In this document: piece by piece, positions 1 through 7,262 of the stretch | Layout of the letters: every line of letters starts with the position of its first letter | Numbering within the stretch: the first letter of the stretch is position 1 | Origin: Rhodococcus sp. KRD162 | GTDB lineage: Bacteria; Actinomycetota; Actinomycetes; Mycobacteriales; Mycobacteriaceae | Length of the DNA stretch: 64,000 nt | Direction: 5' to 3' | Assembly (NCBI RefSeq): GCF_017168335.1 | Contig: NZ_JABFAU010000011.1 | Coordinates: 7,270-71,269 of the forward strand | The notes under the pieces: generated by a model | The model's database searches: none | What the model saw: the letters and a program-made list of their open reading frames with translations, nothing else | What the model was told of the DNA's origin: nothing | Position numbers and translations under genes: made by a program

Positions 1-384
1 GTTCAGGGGCGGGGCGTACTTCGCCTGGGTGCGGGCACCTTCGTCAATTACGGTTGCTACTTCGACACGGTGGCGAATATCGACATCGGCGACGGGGCGT
101 ACCTGTCCGATCATGTGCGCGTACTGACCAGCACGCACGAGATCGGCGCGCGGACCCGGCGGGCCGGAGGGCTGGTGGGCGCTCCGGTCACGATCGGCGC
201 GGGAACCTGGGTGGGCTCCAGCGCGGTGATCATGCCGGGTATTCGGATCGGCGCGGGCTGCATCATCGGTGCCCACTCTCTGGTGACCAAGGATTGCGAT
301 CCCGATGGGGTCTACGTCGGTAGCCCGGCGAGACGAGTTCGAAGTCTGAACGAGGAGTCGGATCTCGACGAACAAAACAATTGA
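1..384 (+). CDS. Hexapeptide-repeat acyltransferase, 3' end only
   Basis: The gene enters from the left edge: frame 1 is open from base 1 to the stop at 382-384, giving at least 127 residues. Imperfect hexapeptides typical of a left-handed beta-helix are visible (VTIGAGTWVGSS, IMPGIRIGAGCIIGAHSLV), followed by the DGVYVGSPARRVR ending seen in maltose/galactoside/NodL-type O-acetyltransferases. It probably transfers an acetyl group from acetyl-CoA to a sugar hydroxyl. An internal GTG at base 70 is in frame, but the helix repeats begin upstream of it, so it is not the true start. The glycosyltransferase downstream suggests a cell-surface glycan locus. The substrate cannot be read from the sequence. 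Confidence 0.85.
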   Translation, partial: VQGRGVLRLGAGTFVNYGCYFDTVANIDIGDGAYLSDHVRVLTSTHEIGARTRRAGGLVGAPVTIGAGTWVGSSAVIMPGIRIGAGCIIGAHSLVTKDCDPDGVYVGSPARRVRSLNEESDLDEQNN

Positions 385-601
385 TGCGCTTGTTTCATTC
401 GCCCTGACTTGAATCGACGACTGCTCGATGAGCTGTATCTGTCGATAGTATTATTTATGGCTCATAATTCGACGAATTATTTTCCTTTGGTAATGATGTA
501 GCATCTCTTGTGTCCGCGGCTCGCGTTTCGGGATGCACGAATGTATGTAATCGAATCGAGCCACACGTTTGCCAGAAACAATTGGTCAGGGGTTGGCTTC
601 G

Positions 602-1486
602 GTGAACACTCTTTCGGTGGTAGTGCCTGCATTCAACGAGTCCGCGCATATGGGTCAATGCCTGGATGCACTGCTCGCGCAGCGTGAATACATTCACGAG
701 ATCATCGTCGTCGACAACAATTCGACGGACGACACCGCCGCGATCGTGGCCGATCGTCGCCGTAGATTCCCGATGGTGGCACTGGTCTCGGAGTCCGAAC
801 GAGGCGTCGTACATGCACGAAATACCGGCTTCGATCACGCCGACGGATCGATCATCGGACGTATCGACGCCGATACGCACGTCGGTCCGGGCTGGGCCGA
901 GGCGGTATTGGATTTCTTCGACAGGCGACTGGACTACGCCGCGGTGACCGGCCCTATCCATCTGTACGACTCGCCCTGGGCTGCGCCGTACCGAGCCTTC
1001 GTCAACTACACCACCAGGCGTAAGCCCGATGAGCTGTGGGTATCGGCGGCCTCCGGCAACAACTTCGCCATTCGCCGCTCTGCCTGGCAGGCGGCCCGCG
1101 ACCGAGTGAGTCTGCGAACCGACCTGCACGAGGACATCGATCTGTCGCTCTGTTTGCACCGAATCGGGTTGCGTATCGCGCAGATCAAGTCCATGTGTGT
1201 CGAGGTATCGGGCCGCAGGCTGCTCACGCCGCCGCTCGAGTACCGGCACTACGTGTCCAGTTCTTATCGAACCTGGGATCACCACAATCTGGCCAGTAGA
1301 GCGCTCGGTCGTATGCTGGTGCTGGATATGATCTTGCATACGCTTCATTGGCCTCTGACACGCATTTTGTCCACGTGCGACTCGCGAATTCTGCCGGTGT
1401 CGCATTCCGATAGCAGCGTTACGTCGGATGGCAAACTGTCACGTACTGATACTCGTGAATTCGCGTCGGCCGCGTCCGATAAATGA
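602..1486 (+). CDS. Family 2 glycosyltransferase
   Basis: The 294-residue product opens with the GT-A fold signature LSVVVPAFNES, then VVDNNSTDDT near residue 37 and a metal-binding Asp-Ala-Asp at 89-91. HEDIDLS near 176-182 fits the acceptor or catalytic-base region of GT2 enzymes. It probably moves a nucleotide-activated sugar onto a cell-envelope acceptor. An in-frame TTG at 569 would add 11 residues, but GTG 602 sits about nine bases after AGGGG and the conserved fold begins right after it, so 602 is preferred. The last 40 residues are hydrophilic and unconserved-looking, with no transmembrane helix. The preceding 217 bases (385-601) are AT-rich for this genome and hold no recognisable gene. 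Confidence 0.85.
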   Translation: MNTLSVVVPAFNESAHMGQCLDALLAQREYIHEIIVVDNNSTDDTAAIVADRRRRFPMVALVSESERGVVHARNTGFDHADGSIIGRIDADTHVGPGWAEAVLDFFDRRLDYAAVTGPIHLYDSPWAAPYRAFVNYTTRRKPDELWVSAASGNNFAIRRSAWQAARDRVSLRTDLHEDIDLSLCLHRIGLRIAQIKSMCVEVSGRRLLTPPLEYRHYVSSSYRTWDHHNLASRALGRMLVLDMILHTLHWPLTRILSTCDSRILPVSHSDSSVTSDGKLSRTDTREFASAASDK

Positions 1487-1543
1487 ATTCTCGGCGAATC
1501 GGTCATGGAGAATTGCCGAACGAGAAGTAACCGAATTACGCGG

Positions 1544-1670
1544 GTGCAATTCGTCTTCGCCGCGCAGTGTTGCCCACTCTGCGGCAGCGACAGTGCGCTG
1601 TATATCGCCTAATTTGCTCGGTATGAACGCCGGGGTCGTCCGTGTGGTTCGCTGTGTCGACTGTCCGCCG
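1544..1670 (+). pseudogene. Possible remnant of a zinc-binding methyltransferase N-terminus
   Basis: The 409-base gap 1487-1895 has no convincing intact gene. In one frame a GTG at 1544 leads to QCCPLCGSDSALYIA and then a stop. After a one-base shift the next frame reads LLGMNAGVVRVVRCVDC. Together these recall the CxxCG...RCxxC zinc-binding head of class I SAM-dependent methyltransferases common in sugar loci. Nothing methyltransferase-like follows, so this would be a frameshifted fragment. The match is short and could be chance. The rest of the gap is unexplained. Confidence 0.25.
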
Positions 1671-1895
1671 CCGCCGGCGGGGGCATTGCACGGGCAGCGC
1701 CCCGAGGGCCGGCACATCGAGCGGGCCGCGGTCGGCGGTGGCTACTGCGCCGCGAGTTGCGCAGCGATCGACGCCGGAGCAAATATGGTTGATAATTTGA
1801 CGATGGACGTACCAGTCGCGACGGTAGATTGTCAGACGATATCGTGAACGTATCCAGTACCTGATCTACCCACGCAATCTCTCTACGGAGTGTGA

Positions 1896-2348
1896 ATGTC
1901 GTTCGAGATCGTCGACCTTCCTGAAACGTGGGTTGCCGGTCTCCCGGTTCGGAGCCCCAAACGGGCGCTCGGCCGTCTCAACGACCCGGACCTCGATCAA
2001 GCGTGGTCTGCTGTGCTCAATCAGGATACTGCCGGCCCGTTGGCTTCGATTTACACCGACTTCGCCCCTGGTATCGGTTCGTACAACACTCAGATAGTCG
2101 GTTATGTGTGTTCTTCGCTCGATCAGGTCGCCCGCGGGCATCTGGTTGCGAAAGTTCCCGCTGCGAAATATGCCCGCTTTTCTGCGGTGGGCTATTTTCC
2201 CGAGGTCCTCACTCGGTTGTGGAATCAGATCGAACATGCCGAGGAACACGGTGAGATAGTGCGTTCCTTCACCGGCGATTACGAGTGCTACCCGCATGCG
2301 TACAAGATCGATCTCTATCTGGCGATCACTGCGCCCGGTGCGGTCTGA
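1896..2348 (+). CDS. GyrI-like effector-binding domain protein (first of a pair)
   Basis: This 150-residue protein is a stand-alone GyrI-like/AraC effector-binding domain, with no DNA-binding region. The ending DYECYPHAYKIDLYLAI matches the usual close of that fold, and a conserved-looking acidic residue follows the VLTRLWNQIEHAEEHGEI helix. Such proteins bind small hydrophobic or cationic ligands, and some are hydrolases or toxin antagonists. The stop shares an A with the next gene's ATG (TGATG), so the two are translationally coupled. A related domain follows, then a butyrolactone-receptor-type regulator, which hints at a ligand-sensing role. That role is inference only. An AGGAG-like site is absent; GGAG lies about seven bases before the ATG. 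Confidence 0.75.
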   Translation: MSFEIVDLPETWVAGLPVRSPKRALGRLNDPDLDQAWSAVLNQDTAGPLASIYTDFAPGIGSYNTQIVGYVCSSLDQVARGHLVAKVPAAKYARFSAVGYFPEVLTRLWNQIEHAEEHGEIVRSFTGDYECYPHAYKIDLYLAITAPGAV

Positions 2349-2782
2349 TGGGCTTTCGGGTCACCGCGCGCGGAGCGGAGTTGTTCAGCGGACTGGTCGC
2401 TCCGCGCGTCGAACCGGGCGCGGAATCGAGTGGTAGCGAGTGGATGCGATTCTTGCGAGATCGGGTGCGCGAGAAGCGAATCGGCGTCGATGAGGTGACC
2501 ACTGTGTACGTGTCGGATCCGCACGGCACGGTCAATGCCGTGGTGGGCGTTCCGGTGGATTCCCCTGCTGACGTGGCTGTCGGAGACGTGTTCGTTTCGA
2601 TACCGACCGGTGTGTTTGCCGTGTTCGTGCCCACCGGTACATTGTCGGACCCCATCGAGGACGTATGGGCGCAGGTCGACGAGTGTGTCGCTTCCGGGGC
2701 GATATTTCGGGCCTACAAAGAGGAAGTGGAAGTCGTTACAAATTCCGGAGAGGTGGAACTTTTCGTTTCAATTGTATTGTAG
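2348..2782 (+). CDS. GyrI-like effector-binding domain protein (second of a pair)
   Basis: The 144-residue product starts at the ATG overlapping the previous stop; a longer in-frame opening from 2285 would lie inside the upstream gene and is rejected. Its strand order (VTTVYVSDPHGTVNAVVGVPVD, then GVFAVFVPTGTLSDPIEDVWAQVDECVASG) follows the same GyrI-like layout as its neighbour. It ends with VTNSGEVELFVSIVL, the equivalent of the YKIDLYLAI close. Identity between the two appears low, so they are diverged tandem copies or partners forming a heterodimer. No catalytic motif is visible. The 187 bases that follow (2783-2969) hold no gene and should carry the promoter of the TetR gene. Confidence 0.65.
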   Translation: MGFRVTARGAELFSGLVAPRVEPGAESSGSEWMRFLRDRVREKRIGVDEVTTVYVSDPHGTVNAVVGVPVDSPADVAVGDVFVSIPTGVFAVFVPTGTLSDPIEDVWAQVDECVASGAIFRAYKEEVEVVTNSGEVELFVSIVL

Positions 2783-2969
2783 AAGGCGTCTTCTTCATGC
2801 AATTGTCACTTTCGAATCACAAAGTCGCCGCCGAACCGGTTACCATTGTCGAGCGCTGACTCCTCGCAAAGGCGTTGCGGATTCCGATTCGCCTCGTTCG
2901 CATGACGGGTGGCGGCGCGTATCAGGCGTCGATGTCAGCGCAAGGTCGACAGAGCAGGGGTATAGCAAC

Positions 2970-3644
2970 ATGGTGAGACAACTCAGGGCAGAAGCAACTC
3001 GTGCGGCCGCACTCCGCGCCGCGGCAGATCTCTTTCTCGAGGTGGGGCACGCCAATGCCACGCTCAGTCAGGTGTCGGCGCAGTCCGGCGTGACCAAGGG
3101 TGCGCTGTACTTTCACTTCGCGTCCAAGGAGGAGCTCGCTCGCGCGATCGTCGACGAGGGCCACGAGCGTGTCTCCACCGCGTGCGCCGGGATGGTCGAC
3201 AGTCGCAGCCCGGCCCTCGAATCGGTCATAGGGATCTCGTACTCCGTGCTCGAGCTCGCCGCCTCGGACCCCCTGGTTCGCGTCATGTACCGGTTGCAGA
3301 TGGAGATCGACGGATCCGATACCGCGCGCGGCAGCGTGTTCGGGACCTGGGGAAACATCTTCGAGCACCTCTTCGAGCGGGCCATCGAACACGGCGATGT
3401 CGCGGACCATCTCGACGCAGGCAATGCAGCGCTGCTGGTGTGCGAGATGCTCGCAGGTGTCTTGATGGTGTCCGAGGCACAATCGCGACTCGAAGACGCG
3501 CCCTCGCGGATGGAGAAGGTCTGGAACACCGTGCTTCCGTCGCTGGTGCCTGCCGACAAGCTTGCCTACTTCCGGGAATTCGCCGCGCGCAGTCTGTCCA
3601 GTTTCGTGCGCGAGAACATCGCATCGGGCTCCGTCACCGTCTGA
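2970..3644 (+). CDS. TetR-family regulator of the gamma-butyrolactone-receptor type
   Basis: A 224-residue TetR protein. The helix-turn-helix lies near residues 31-50 (TLSQVSAQSGVTKGALYFHF) and is followed by SKEELARAIVDE, the form typical of ArpA/ScbR-like receptors from Streptomyces and Rhodococcus. The C-terminal PSRMEKVWNTVLPSLVPADKL is also characteristic of this group. These receptors repress target genes until a gamma-butyrolactone signal binds. ATG 2970 is chosen because the homology begins there; the upstream open frame is non-coding. A paralogue at 47977-48621 shares both the HTH block and the C-terminal block. No butyrolactone synthase (AfsA-like) is present here, so the ligand source is unknown. 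Confidence 0.85.
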   Translation: MVRQLRAEATRAAALRAAADLFLEVGHANATLSQVSAQSGVTKGALYFHFASKEELARAIVDEGHERVSTACAGMVDSRSPALESVIGISYSVLELAASDPLVRVMYRLQMEIDGSDTARGSVFGTWGNIFEHLFERAIEHGDVADHLDAGNAALLVCEMLAGVLMVSEAQSRLEDAPSRMEKVWNTVLPSLVPADKLAYFREFAARSLSSFVRENIASGSVTV

Positions 3645-3702
3645 GAATGTCGTGATGCGGTGATACTTGCCGCGCTCTGCCGAGGCGGGCAGACTGTGTG
3701 AT

Positions 3703-3873
3703 ATGAACCACACTTCTCAACAGCCAAGAATGTCGGACAACGAGCTCCGAAAGGCGATCAGCATCCTGCAGCAGCGCGCAGACGACGCGCACAAGCGGGG
3801 TGTCGAAGACGACGCCTCGCGGATCGAGCGCACCATCGCCGACTACCGGGACGAAATGTCGCAGAGATTGTGA
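3703..3873 (+). CDS. Small conserved-looking hypothetical protein
   Basis: The frame encodes 56 residues, MNHTSQQPRMSDNELRKAISI and on to a charged helix ending in YRDEMSQRL. ATG 3730 is an alternative start, giving 47 residues. The sequence looks like one or two amphipathic helices with regular acidic and basic residues and no membrane segment. No family is recognised. Coding is supported by natural composition and placement between two real genes, not by a motif. It sits 59 bases after the TetR gene and could be co-transcribed with it. Confidence 0.5.
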   Translation: MNHTSQQPRMSDNELRKAISILQQRADDAHKRGVEDDASRIERTIADYRDEMSQRL

Positions 3874-3947
3874 CAGTCGGCTCGGCCTGCACCGCGTAGG
3901 GTCGACGTCGAACGTGCACGCGCAACCGGTGGGGGATTAGGGCTTCG

Positions 3948-4850
3948 ATGGCTACATACGATCTGCGCGGTAAGAAGACGCTGATCACGGGCGCGGGTAG
4001 CGGAATCGGCAGGGCGACGGCCATCGCTGCCGCTGGGGTGGGAGCCGAACTCTTCCTCACCGACATCAACGGCGCAGGATTGGCCGAGACAGTGGACATG
4101 GTCGGCCGTGAAGGCGGTACCGTCAGCCATTCGCTGCCGTTCGACGTCTCCGATTTCGAGGCGGTGACCGCGTTCGCCGACGACATTCACGCCGAATTCG
4201 GCAGCCTCGACGTGGTGATGAACGTGGCTGGAATATCGGCGTGGGGGACGGTCGAAAATCTCGAGCATCGCCACTGGAAGTCGATGGTCGATGTCAACCT
4301 GATGGGGCCGATCCACATCATCGAGAAGTTTCTGCCGCCGATGATCGAGGCCGGACGTGGCGGTCACCTGGTCAACGTATCCTCCGCTGCGGGCCTGATT
4401 CCTCTGCCGTGGCACGCGGCGTACAGCGCAAGCAAGTACGGCCTGCGGGGAGTCTCCGAGGTTCTCAAGTACGACCTCAAGCGCCATGGAATCGGGGTAA
4501 GTCTCGTGGTGCCGGGCGGTGTCAAAACCGGTCTGGTGCAGACACTTCAGATCGCCGGTGTCGATCGCGACGATCCGCGCGTGCAGAAGCTGCAGCATCG
4601 ATTCGAAAAACGCGCCGTCGAACCCTCCGTGGTCGCCGACGCCATTCTGGCCGGAATCGCCAAGCGGAAGTATCTCGTCTACTCCTCCAACGACATTCGC
4701 TTCGGCTACTGGGTGGCCCGAAAGTTCGCTCCGCCGTACGAGTTCGTTCTGCAGCGGGCCAACGATCAGTTCTCGAAATTGTTGGTGCCGCGTCGATCCG
4801 AGGGCTCGTCCAAATCGACGTCCAGCGTGCGCGCGCCGGGTCCCGACTGA
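3948..4850 (+). CDS. Short-chain dehydrogenase/reductase
   Basis: A 300-residue classical SDR. It has the NAD(P)-binding TGAGSGIG at 14-21, the NVAG motif near 90, and the catalytic YSASK near 160 with an upstream SSAAG serine. It oxidises or reduces an alcohol/ketone pair, substrate unknown. The C-terminal extension after residue 240 (KRKYLVYSSNDIRFGYWVARKFAPPYEFVLQ) is of the kind found in membrane-associated mycobacterial SDRs of lipid or xenobiotic metabolism. The start is ATG 3948. Its 3' end overlaps the convergent soxR-like gene by 85 bases, so transcripts from the two genes would be complementary there. Confidence 0.9.
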   Translation: MATYDLRGKKTLITGAGSGIGRATAIAAAGVGAELFLTDINGAGLAETVDMVGREGGTVSHSLPFDVSDFEAVTAFADDIHAEFGSLDVVMNVAGISAWGTVENLEHRHWKSMVDVNLMGPIHIIEKFLPPMIEAGRGGHLVNVSSAAGLIPLPWHAAYSASKYGLRGVSEVLKYDLKRHGIGVSLVVPGGVKTGLVQTLQIAGVDRDDPRVQKLQHRFEKRAVEPSVVADAILAGIAKRKYLVYSSNDIRFGYWVARKFAPPYEFVLQRANDQFSKLLVPRRSEGSSKSTSSVRAPGPD

Positions 4851-5266
4851 GACAACTCGTCGTGGGGATTGGCCAGAGCGCAGCTTGCCAGGGACAGGCA
4901 GCCACAGCCGATACATCCGGTCAGGTTGTCGCGCAGGCGCGTCAGTTGCTCGATTCGAGAATCGAGCTCGCGATGCCAGAGCGTCGAGAGCTGCGCCCAG
5001 TCCGCGCGCGTAGGCGTCCGCTCGTCCGGTAGTTCGCTCAACGCTCGCCGGATGCTGGCCAACGGAATTCCGACTTTCTGCGAGATGCGGATGAACGCCA
5101 CACGCCGCAACATCTCGCGGTGGAATCTGCGCTGGTTGCCCGATGTTCTCCGGCTGCTGATCAGCCCCTGCTTTTCGTAGAAGTGCAACGCCGAGACCGC
5201 AACTCCGCTGCGCTCGGACAGTTGGCCGGGAGTCAGTTCACGAACGTTCCATTCGGGCATCGGCAC
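4766..5266 (-). CDS. soxR: SoxR-like redox-sensing MerR regulator
   Basis: This 166-residue MerR protein has a winged HTH at about 11-50 (LSERSGVAVSALHFYEKQGLI) and a dimer helix. Cysteines 118, 121, 123 and 129 form the CX2CXCX5C pattern that binds the [2Fe-2S] cluster of SoxR. In actinomycetes SoxR responds to redox-active compounds and directly activates small stress regulons. The C-terminal tail after the cluster is about 35 residues longer than in Escherichia coli SoxR and is encoded within the overlap with the SDR gene. The converging SDR and the nearby NAD(P)-binding gene are plausible targets, but no soxbox-like palindrome was identified. Confidence 0.92.
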   Translation of the reverse strand: MPMPEWNVRELTPGQLSERSGVAVSALHFYEKQGLISSRRTSGNQRRFHREMLRRVAFIRISQKVGIPLASIRRALSELPDERTPTRADWAQLSTLWHRELDSRIEQLTRLRDNLTGCIGCGCLSLASCALANPHDELSQSGPGARTLDVDLDEPSDRRGTNNFEN

Positions 5267-5311
5267 GACCTCGACAATACTTCAGGTCTGCGAACCGCGA
5301 TGGCGTGATGA

Positions 5312-5659
5312 TCAGAGAACGGTGAGAACCTTCTCGGCGGGCCGTGCCAGCACAGTTCCCTTCTCGGTCACCACGATCGGGCGTTCGATGAGAATCGGGT
5401 GCTGGACCATCGCGGCGATCAGCGTTTCCGCATCTGCGTCGGCGAGACCGAGGTCTTTGTAGATGCTCTCGCGGTGGCGAACGGCCTGCCGGGGTTCGAG
5501 GCCCGCGTCGGCGAGCAGTGTGCGCAGTTCGTCGTGGGTGGGAGGGGTGTCGAGGTAGCGAATCACGTTCGGGACCGCGCCGGATTCCTCGATCAATTTC
5601 AGTGCGGTACGCGAGGTGTTGCAGCGTGGATTGTGATAGATGGTCGCGGAGCCTGTCAT
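5312..5659 (-). CDS. arsC: Arsenate reductase, glutaredoxin-coupled type
   Basis: The 115-residue protein belongs to the ArsC/Spx thioredoxin-like family. The catalytic cysteine is Cys13 in YHNPRCNTSR, and the LIERPIVV segment near residue 92 carries the arginine that stabilises arsenate. It would reduce As(V) to As(III) using glutathione- or mycothiol-type redox partners. No ArsR, arsenite efflux pump or ACR3 gene is nearby, so this may be an isolated housekeeping copy or an enzyme with another substrate. It lies 45 bases upstream of the soxR-like gene on the same strand, and the two may be co-transcribed. Confidence 0.88.
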   Translation of the reverse strand: MTGSATIYHNPRCNTSRTALKLIEESGAVPNVIRYLDTPPTHDELRTLLADAGLEPRQAVRHRESIYKDLGLADADAETLIAAMVQHPILIERPIVVTEKGTVLARPAEKVLTVL

Positions 5660-5725
5660 GTTTGCAATCCTGCCACGTGGGTAGCCACCAGCACAGATTC
5701 ACGCCAGGGACGGGAGCAGTCTTTC

Positions 5726-6394
5726 ATGACCGACAAGCGGATTGTCATTGCAGGTGGGCACGGCCAGATCGCCCAACACCTGACGCAGGTACTGACGGCG
5801 CACGGCGATCGGGCGGTGTCGCTGATCCGTAACACCGAGCATGTCGATGCCGTCACGGCGCTCGGCGCGTTGCCCCAGGTGATCGACCTGGAGGCGGCGT
5901 CCGTCGACGAGTTGGCCGAGGTGCTCGCCGGCGCCGATGCAGTGGTGTTCGCTGCGGGTGCAGGACCGAACAGCGGTCCTGATCGGAAAGACACCGTCGA
6001 TCGCGCCGGTGCCGTGCTGTTGGCCGACGCAGCCGAGAAGGCCGGCATCCGTCGTTACGTGCTGATCAGTTCTTTCGGCGCAGGTGAACCGGTGGCCGAG
6101 GACCTCGACGACGGGTGGAAGGCGTACATCAAAGCCAAAACCGCTGCAGAAGAAGATGTTTCGGCGAGAAGTGGCTTGGACTGGACGATTCTGCGTCCCG
6201 GTAGGTTGACGGACGAGGATCCGCTGGATGCGGTGTCTCTCACCGAGCCGCCGATGGACGCCGGAAGCGTCCCGCGCGCCGATGTGGCCGCGGTGATCGC
6301 TCAGTTGATCGATACCGGTGGGGCAGTACGCACAACTCTGATGTTGACCTCCGGCTCGACGTCGATCGCCGACGCCGTCGACGCGCTCGGCTGA
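5726..6394 (+). CDS. NAD(P)H-binding atypical SDR
   Basis: The 222-residue product has a glycine-rich Rossmann start IVIAGGHGQIAQHL. It continues with DLEAASVDELAEVLAGADAVVFAAGAG, RYVLISSFGAGEP and a K in YIKAKTAAEE. This pattern fits SDR a5/NmrA-like proteins that bind NAD(P) and often act as redox sensors or reductases. ATG 5726 is chosen; the long upstream frame crosses the arsC gene. It is divergent from arsC across 66 bases, and the GntR gene starts ten bases after its stop, which suggests one operon. Confidence 0.85.
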   Translation: MTDKRIVIAGGHGQIAQHLTQVLTAHGDRAVSLIRNTEHVDAVTALGALPQVIDLEAASVDELAEVLAGADAVVFAAGAGPNSGPDRKDTVDRAGAVLLADAAEKAGIRRYVLISSFGAGEPVAEDLDDGWKAYIKAKTAAEEDVSARSGLDWTILRPGRLTDEDPLDAVSLTEPPMDAGSVPRADVAAVIAQLIDTGGAVRTTLMLTSGSTSIADAVDALG

Positions 6395-6404
6395 AGGACC
6401 GGCT

Positions 6405-6773
6405 GTGCGAATACGGATCGATTCCTCGAATGCCACCCCGGTGTTCGAGCAGTTGCGAATGCAGATCCTCGGTCTGGTGCGGTCGGGAGAACTCATCGCG
6501 GGCACGAAGATTCCGACGGTTCGCGGGTTGGCCGAGGAACTGAAGATCGCACCGAACACGGTGGCCAAGACGTACCGAGAGCTCGAGCAGCAAGGGGTCA
6601 TCGAGACGCGGGGTCGCTCGGGCTCGTTCGTCGCCTCGGGTGGGGATCCCTCGCGTGACATCGCAGCTCGTGCCGCGACGGAATTCGTCAAGACGGTGCG
6701 GTCGATCGGCTTGGACGACGAGCAGGCGCGAGCGTTCGTGGACGCTGCACTCAAGGGAGCCGACGGAGTTTAA
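6405..6773 (+). CDS. GntR-family regulator, YtrA subfamily
   Basis: The 122-residue protein starts at GTG 6405. It has a winged HTH at about 10-75: PVFEQLRMQILGLVRSGELIAG, then TVRGLAEELKIAPNTVAKTYRELEQQGVIETRGRSG. The short helical tail after it, without a ligand-binding fold, is the mark of the YtrA subfamily. YtrA-type proteins usually regulate ABC transporters or membrane stress genes. Here the neighbours are an NAD(P)-binding protein upstream and DoxX downstream. The palindrome just after its stop could be its own operator for doxX. Confidence 0.88.
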   Translation: MRIRIDSSNATPVFEQLRMQILGLVRSGELIAGTKIPTVRGLAEELKIAPNTVAKTYRELEQQGVIETRGRSGSFVASGGDPSRDIAARAATEFVKTVRSIGLDDEQARAFVDAALKGADGV

Positions 6774-6787
6774 GTTGACGCTTCAAC
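6774..6787. promoter_or_regulatory. Palindromic operator candidate upstream of doxX
   Basis: Bases 6774-6778 GTTGA and 6783-6787 TCAAC form a perfect inverted repeat around CGCT. The site begins directly after the GntR stop and lies 52 bases before the doxX ATG, a usual place for an operator. Which regulator binds it is not shown; the adjacent GntR protein or a MarR-type factor elsewhere are candidates. Confidence 0.4.
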
Positions 6788-6839
6788 ATACTTCTGGGAG
6801 GGTGAACCAGCCCCTGTAGCCGTGCCAGAAGGATGACCC

Positions 6840-7262
6840 ATGAACTCCACCCTCGTCCGCGATGCCGTCGCCCTCGTAGCCCGAATCGGTCTGGGCGTGG
6901 TCTTCATCGCTCACGGCTGGCAAAAGCTGAACACCTACGGCCTCGACGGTGCCGCAGCCAGTTTCGAGATGATGAACATCCCGCTGCCTACTGCATCGGC
7001 GTACTTCGCGACCTTCGTCGAACTCGTCGGCGGCGGCGCGCTGGTGCTGGGAATCTTCACCCCCGTCGCCGGACTGCTGCTGTTCCTCGACATGCTCGGT
7101 GCCGCAGTCTTCGTTCACTTCGAGCACGGCGTCTTCGCCGCCGACAACGGCTACGAACTGGTCGTCGCTCTCGGTGTAGGCGCACTGTTGCTCGCTGCGT
7201 TCGGTGCCGGACGCATCAGTATCGACGGTCTCACCAAAGGCAAGACCGCGCTACTGGCCTAG
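6840..7262 (+). CDS. DoxX-family membrane protein
   Basis: A 140-residue protein with four hydrophobic helices. The first carries the DoxX signature ARIGLGVVFIAHGWQKL, and the rest follow as VELVGGGALVLGIF, AGLLLFLDMLGAAVFVH and LVVALGVGALLLAAFGAG. Actinobacterial DoxX proteins are linked to thiol and oxidative stress; in Mycobacterium tuberculosis one forms a membrane oxidoreductase complex with SodA and SseA. It contains no cysteine, so it is unlikely to do thiol chemistry by itself. The stop overlaps the convergent pmt gene by four bases, leaving no room for a separate terminator. Confidence 0.88.
   Translation: MNSTLVRDAVALVARIGLGVVFIAHGWQKLNTYGLDGAAASFEMMNIPLPTASAYFATFVELVGGGALVLGIFTPVAGLLLFLDMLGAAVFVHFEHGVFAADNGYELVVALGVGALLLAAFGAGRISIDGLTKGKTALLA

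Noticed and set aside
1428-1847. 139-residue open frame overlapping the glycosyltransferase end
   Set aside because: Composition is unlike real proteins here and it starts inside a better gene. Only the CxxC fragment within it was kept as a possible remnant.
5673-5680. CCACGTGG palindrome between arsC and the NAD(P)-binding gene
   Set aside because: Eight bases only and common by chance at this GC content; no second site to support an operator.
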